Assembly (NCBI GenBank): GCA_016870235.1
Contig: VGCB01000234.1
Span: 1 to 5,320 of the forward strand
Source: Actinomycetota bacterium
Lineage (GTDB): Bacteria > Actinomycetota > Thermoleophilia > Gaiellales > Gaiellaceae
Reading direction: 5' to 3'
Length of the DNA stretch: 5,320 nucleotides
The stretch's first letter is position 1. Each line of letters opens with the position of its first letter. A program made the position numbers and the translations under genes. The notes beneath the pieces were generated by a model that was given only the letters and a program-made list of their open reading frames with translations, made no database searches and was not told the origin of the DNA. This document shows positions 5,031 through 5,320 of the stretch, piece after piece.

Positions 5031-5320
5031 ATGCTGTGACGCAAGCGCGACCGGCGACCGCCTCCGGGGTGACCTACGACTTCACCGGCTCGGTCGTGCT
5101 CGTCACGGGCGCGGCGCGTGGTATGGGCCGCGACCTCGTGCAGCGGTTCGCGGGTGCCGGCGCATCGGTGATGGCGAGCGACGTCGCGCCCGAGCCGGTG
5201 CCGGGGCTCGACTACGCGACCGCGACGGCCGACGACCTCTCGGCGACGGTCGAGTCGGCTCGCGGGCTCGGCGGCGGTGAGGTCGACGTGCGCCGCTGCG
5301 ACGTCCGCTCGGAGGAGGAG
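5024..5320 (+). CDS. short-chain dehydrogenase/reductase, mycofactocin-coupled type (partial, runs off the window)
   Basis: Only the first 99 residues are visible; the gene continues past the right edge, so the catalytic Ser-Tyr-Lys part is not seen. The Rossmann domain begins after an 18-residue extension with FTGSVVLVTGAARGMG, placing the TGxxxGxG cofactor loop at residues 28-35. Asp53 (MASDV) ends the second strand, which predicts NAD rather than NADP. Between that strand and the acidic CDVR (92-95) lies an extra segment, roughly residues 62-90, reading DYATATADDLSATVE and then ARGLGGG. Its pattern matches what I recall of the mycofactocin-dependent SDR family, where the insertion buries a non-exchangeable nicotinamide that is re-oxidised by mycofactocin. 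Such enzymes oxidise alcohols. It is transcribed away from the hyu operon from a shared 155-nt region. SDR membership is sure; mycofactocin dependence rests on the insertion pattern. Confidence 0.9.
   Translation, partial: MSDAVTQARPATASGVTYDFTGSVVLVTGAARGMGRDLVQRFAGAGASVMASDVAPEPVPGLDYATATADDLSATVESARGLGGGEVDVRRCDVRSEEE

Noticed and set aside
2619..5039. 806-codon plus-strand open frame antisense to hyuB
   Set aside because: Low-complexity translation with no recognisable motif, opposite a conserved HyuB. It is explained by GC-driven scarcity of stop codons.

Overview
The window is very GC-rich, uses GTG as well as ATG starts, and packs its genes with 4-nt stop/start overlaps. Together with a mycofactocin-type dehydrogenase, this suggests a high-GC actinobacterium. 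A soil or metagenomic lineage such as Thermoleophilia is possible, but I cannot place it from sequence alone. The content is metabolic. I see no tRNA, rRNA, CRISPR array, transposase or phage gene.

Layout. A minus-strand operon fills most of the window. Read in its own direction it runs: a promoter (5030-5002), a 26-codon leader ORF (4945-4865) with a consensus Shine-Dalgarno, hyuB (4868-3108), a 109-nt gap (3107-2999) holding a paired palindromic repeat, hyuA (2998-893), and a 3-hydroxyisobutyrate dehydrogenase-like gene (896-21). The leader/hyuB junction is an ATGA overlap and the hyuA/dehydrogenase junction is a GTGA overlap. The repeat-bearing gap is therefore the only loose joint. On the plus strand, a divergent short-chain dehydrogenase (SDR) starts at 5024 and runs off the right edge. 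The 155-nt divergent region (4869-5023) holds the leader ORF, its ribosome binding site and the promoters. Positions 1-20 lie beyond the last stop codon and are too short to interpret.

How the genes may work together. HyuA and HyuB form an ATP-dependent enzyme of the hydantoinase/oxoprolinase/acetone-carboxylase superfamily. Known members open lactam-type rings (hydantoins, 5-oxoproline, caprolactam) or carboxylate ketones (acetone, acetophenone). The SDR resembles the mycofactocin-coupled family, which oxidises alcohols with a tightly held nicotinamide cofactor. The last gene is an NAD-type beta-hydroxyacid dehydrogenase. A coherent but unproven reading is a catabolic module: alcohol oxidised to ketone by the SDR, ATP-dependent carboxylation (or ring opening) by HyuBA, then hydroxyacid/semialdehyde interconversion by the last gene. 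The substrate cannot be read from the sequence.

The points most worth a second look are: the leader ORF, which carries the best ribosome binding site in the operon while hyuB has almost none; an operon promoter whose -35 box overlaps the SDR start codon; a roughly 104-bp nested inverted-repeat element at the hyuA start; and a His-to-Gln change at a predicted metal ligand in HyuB.
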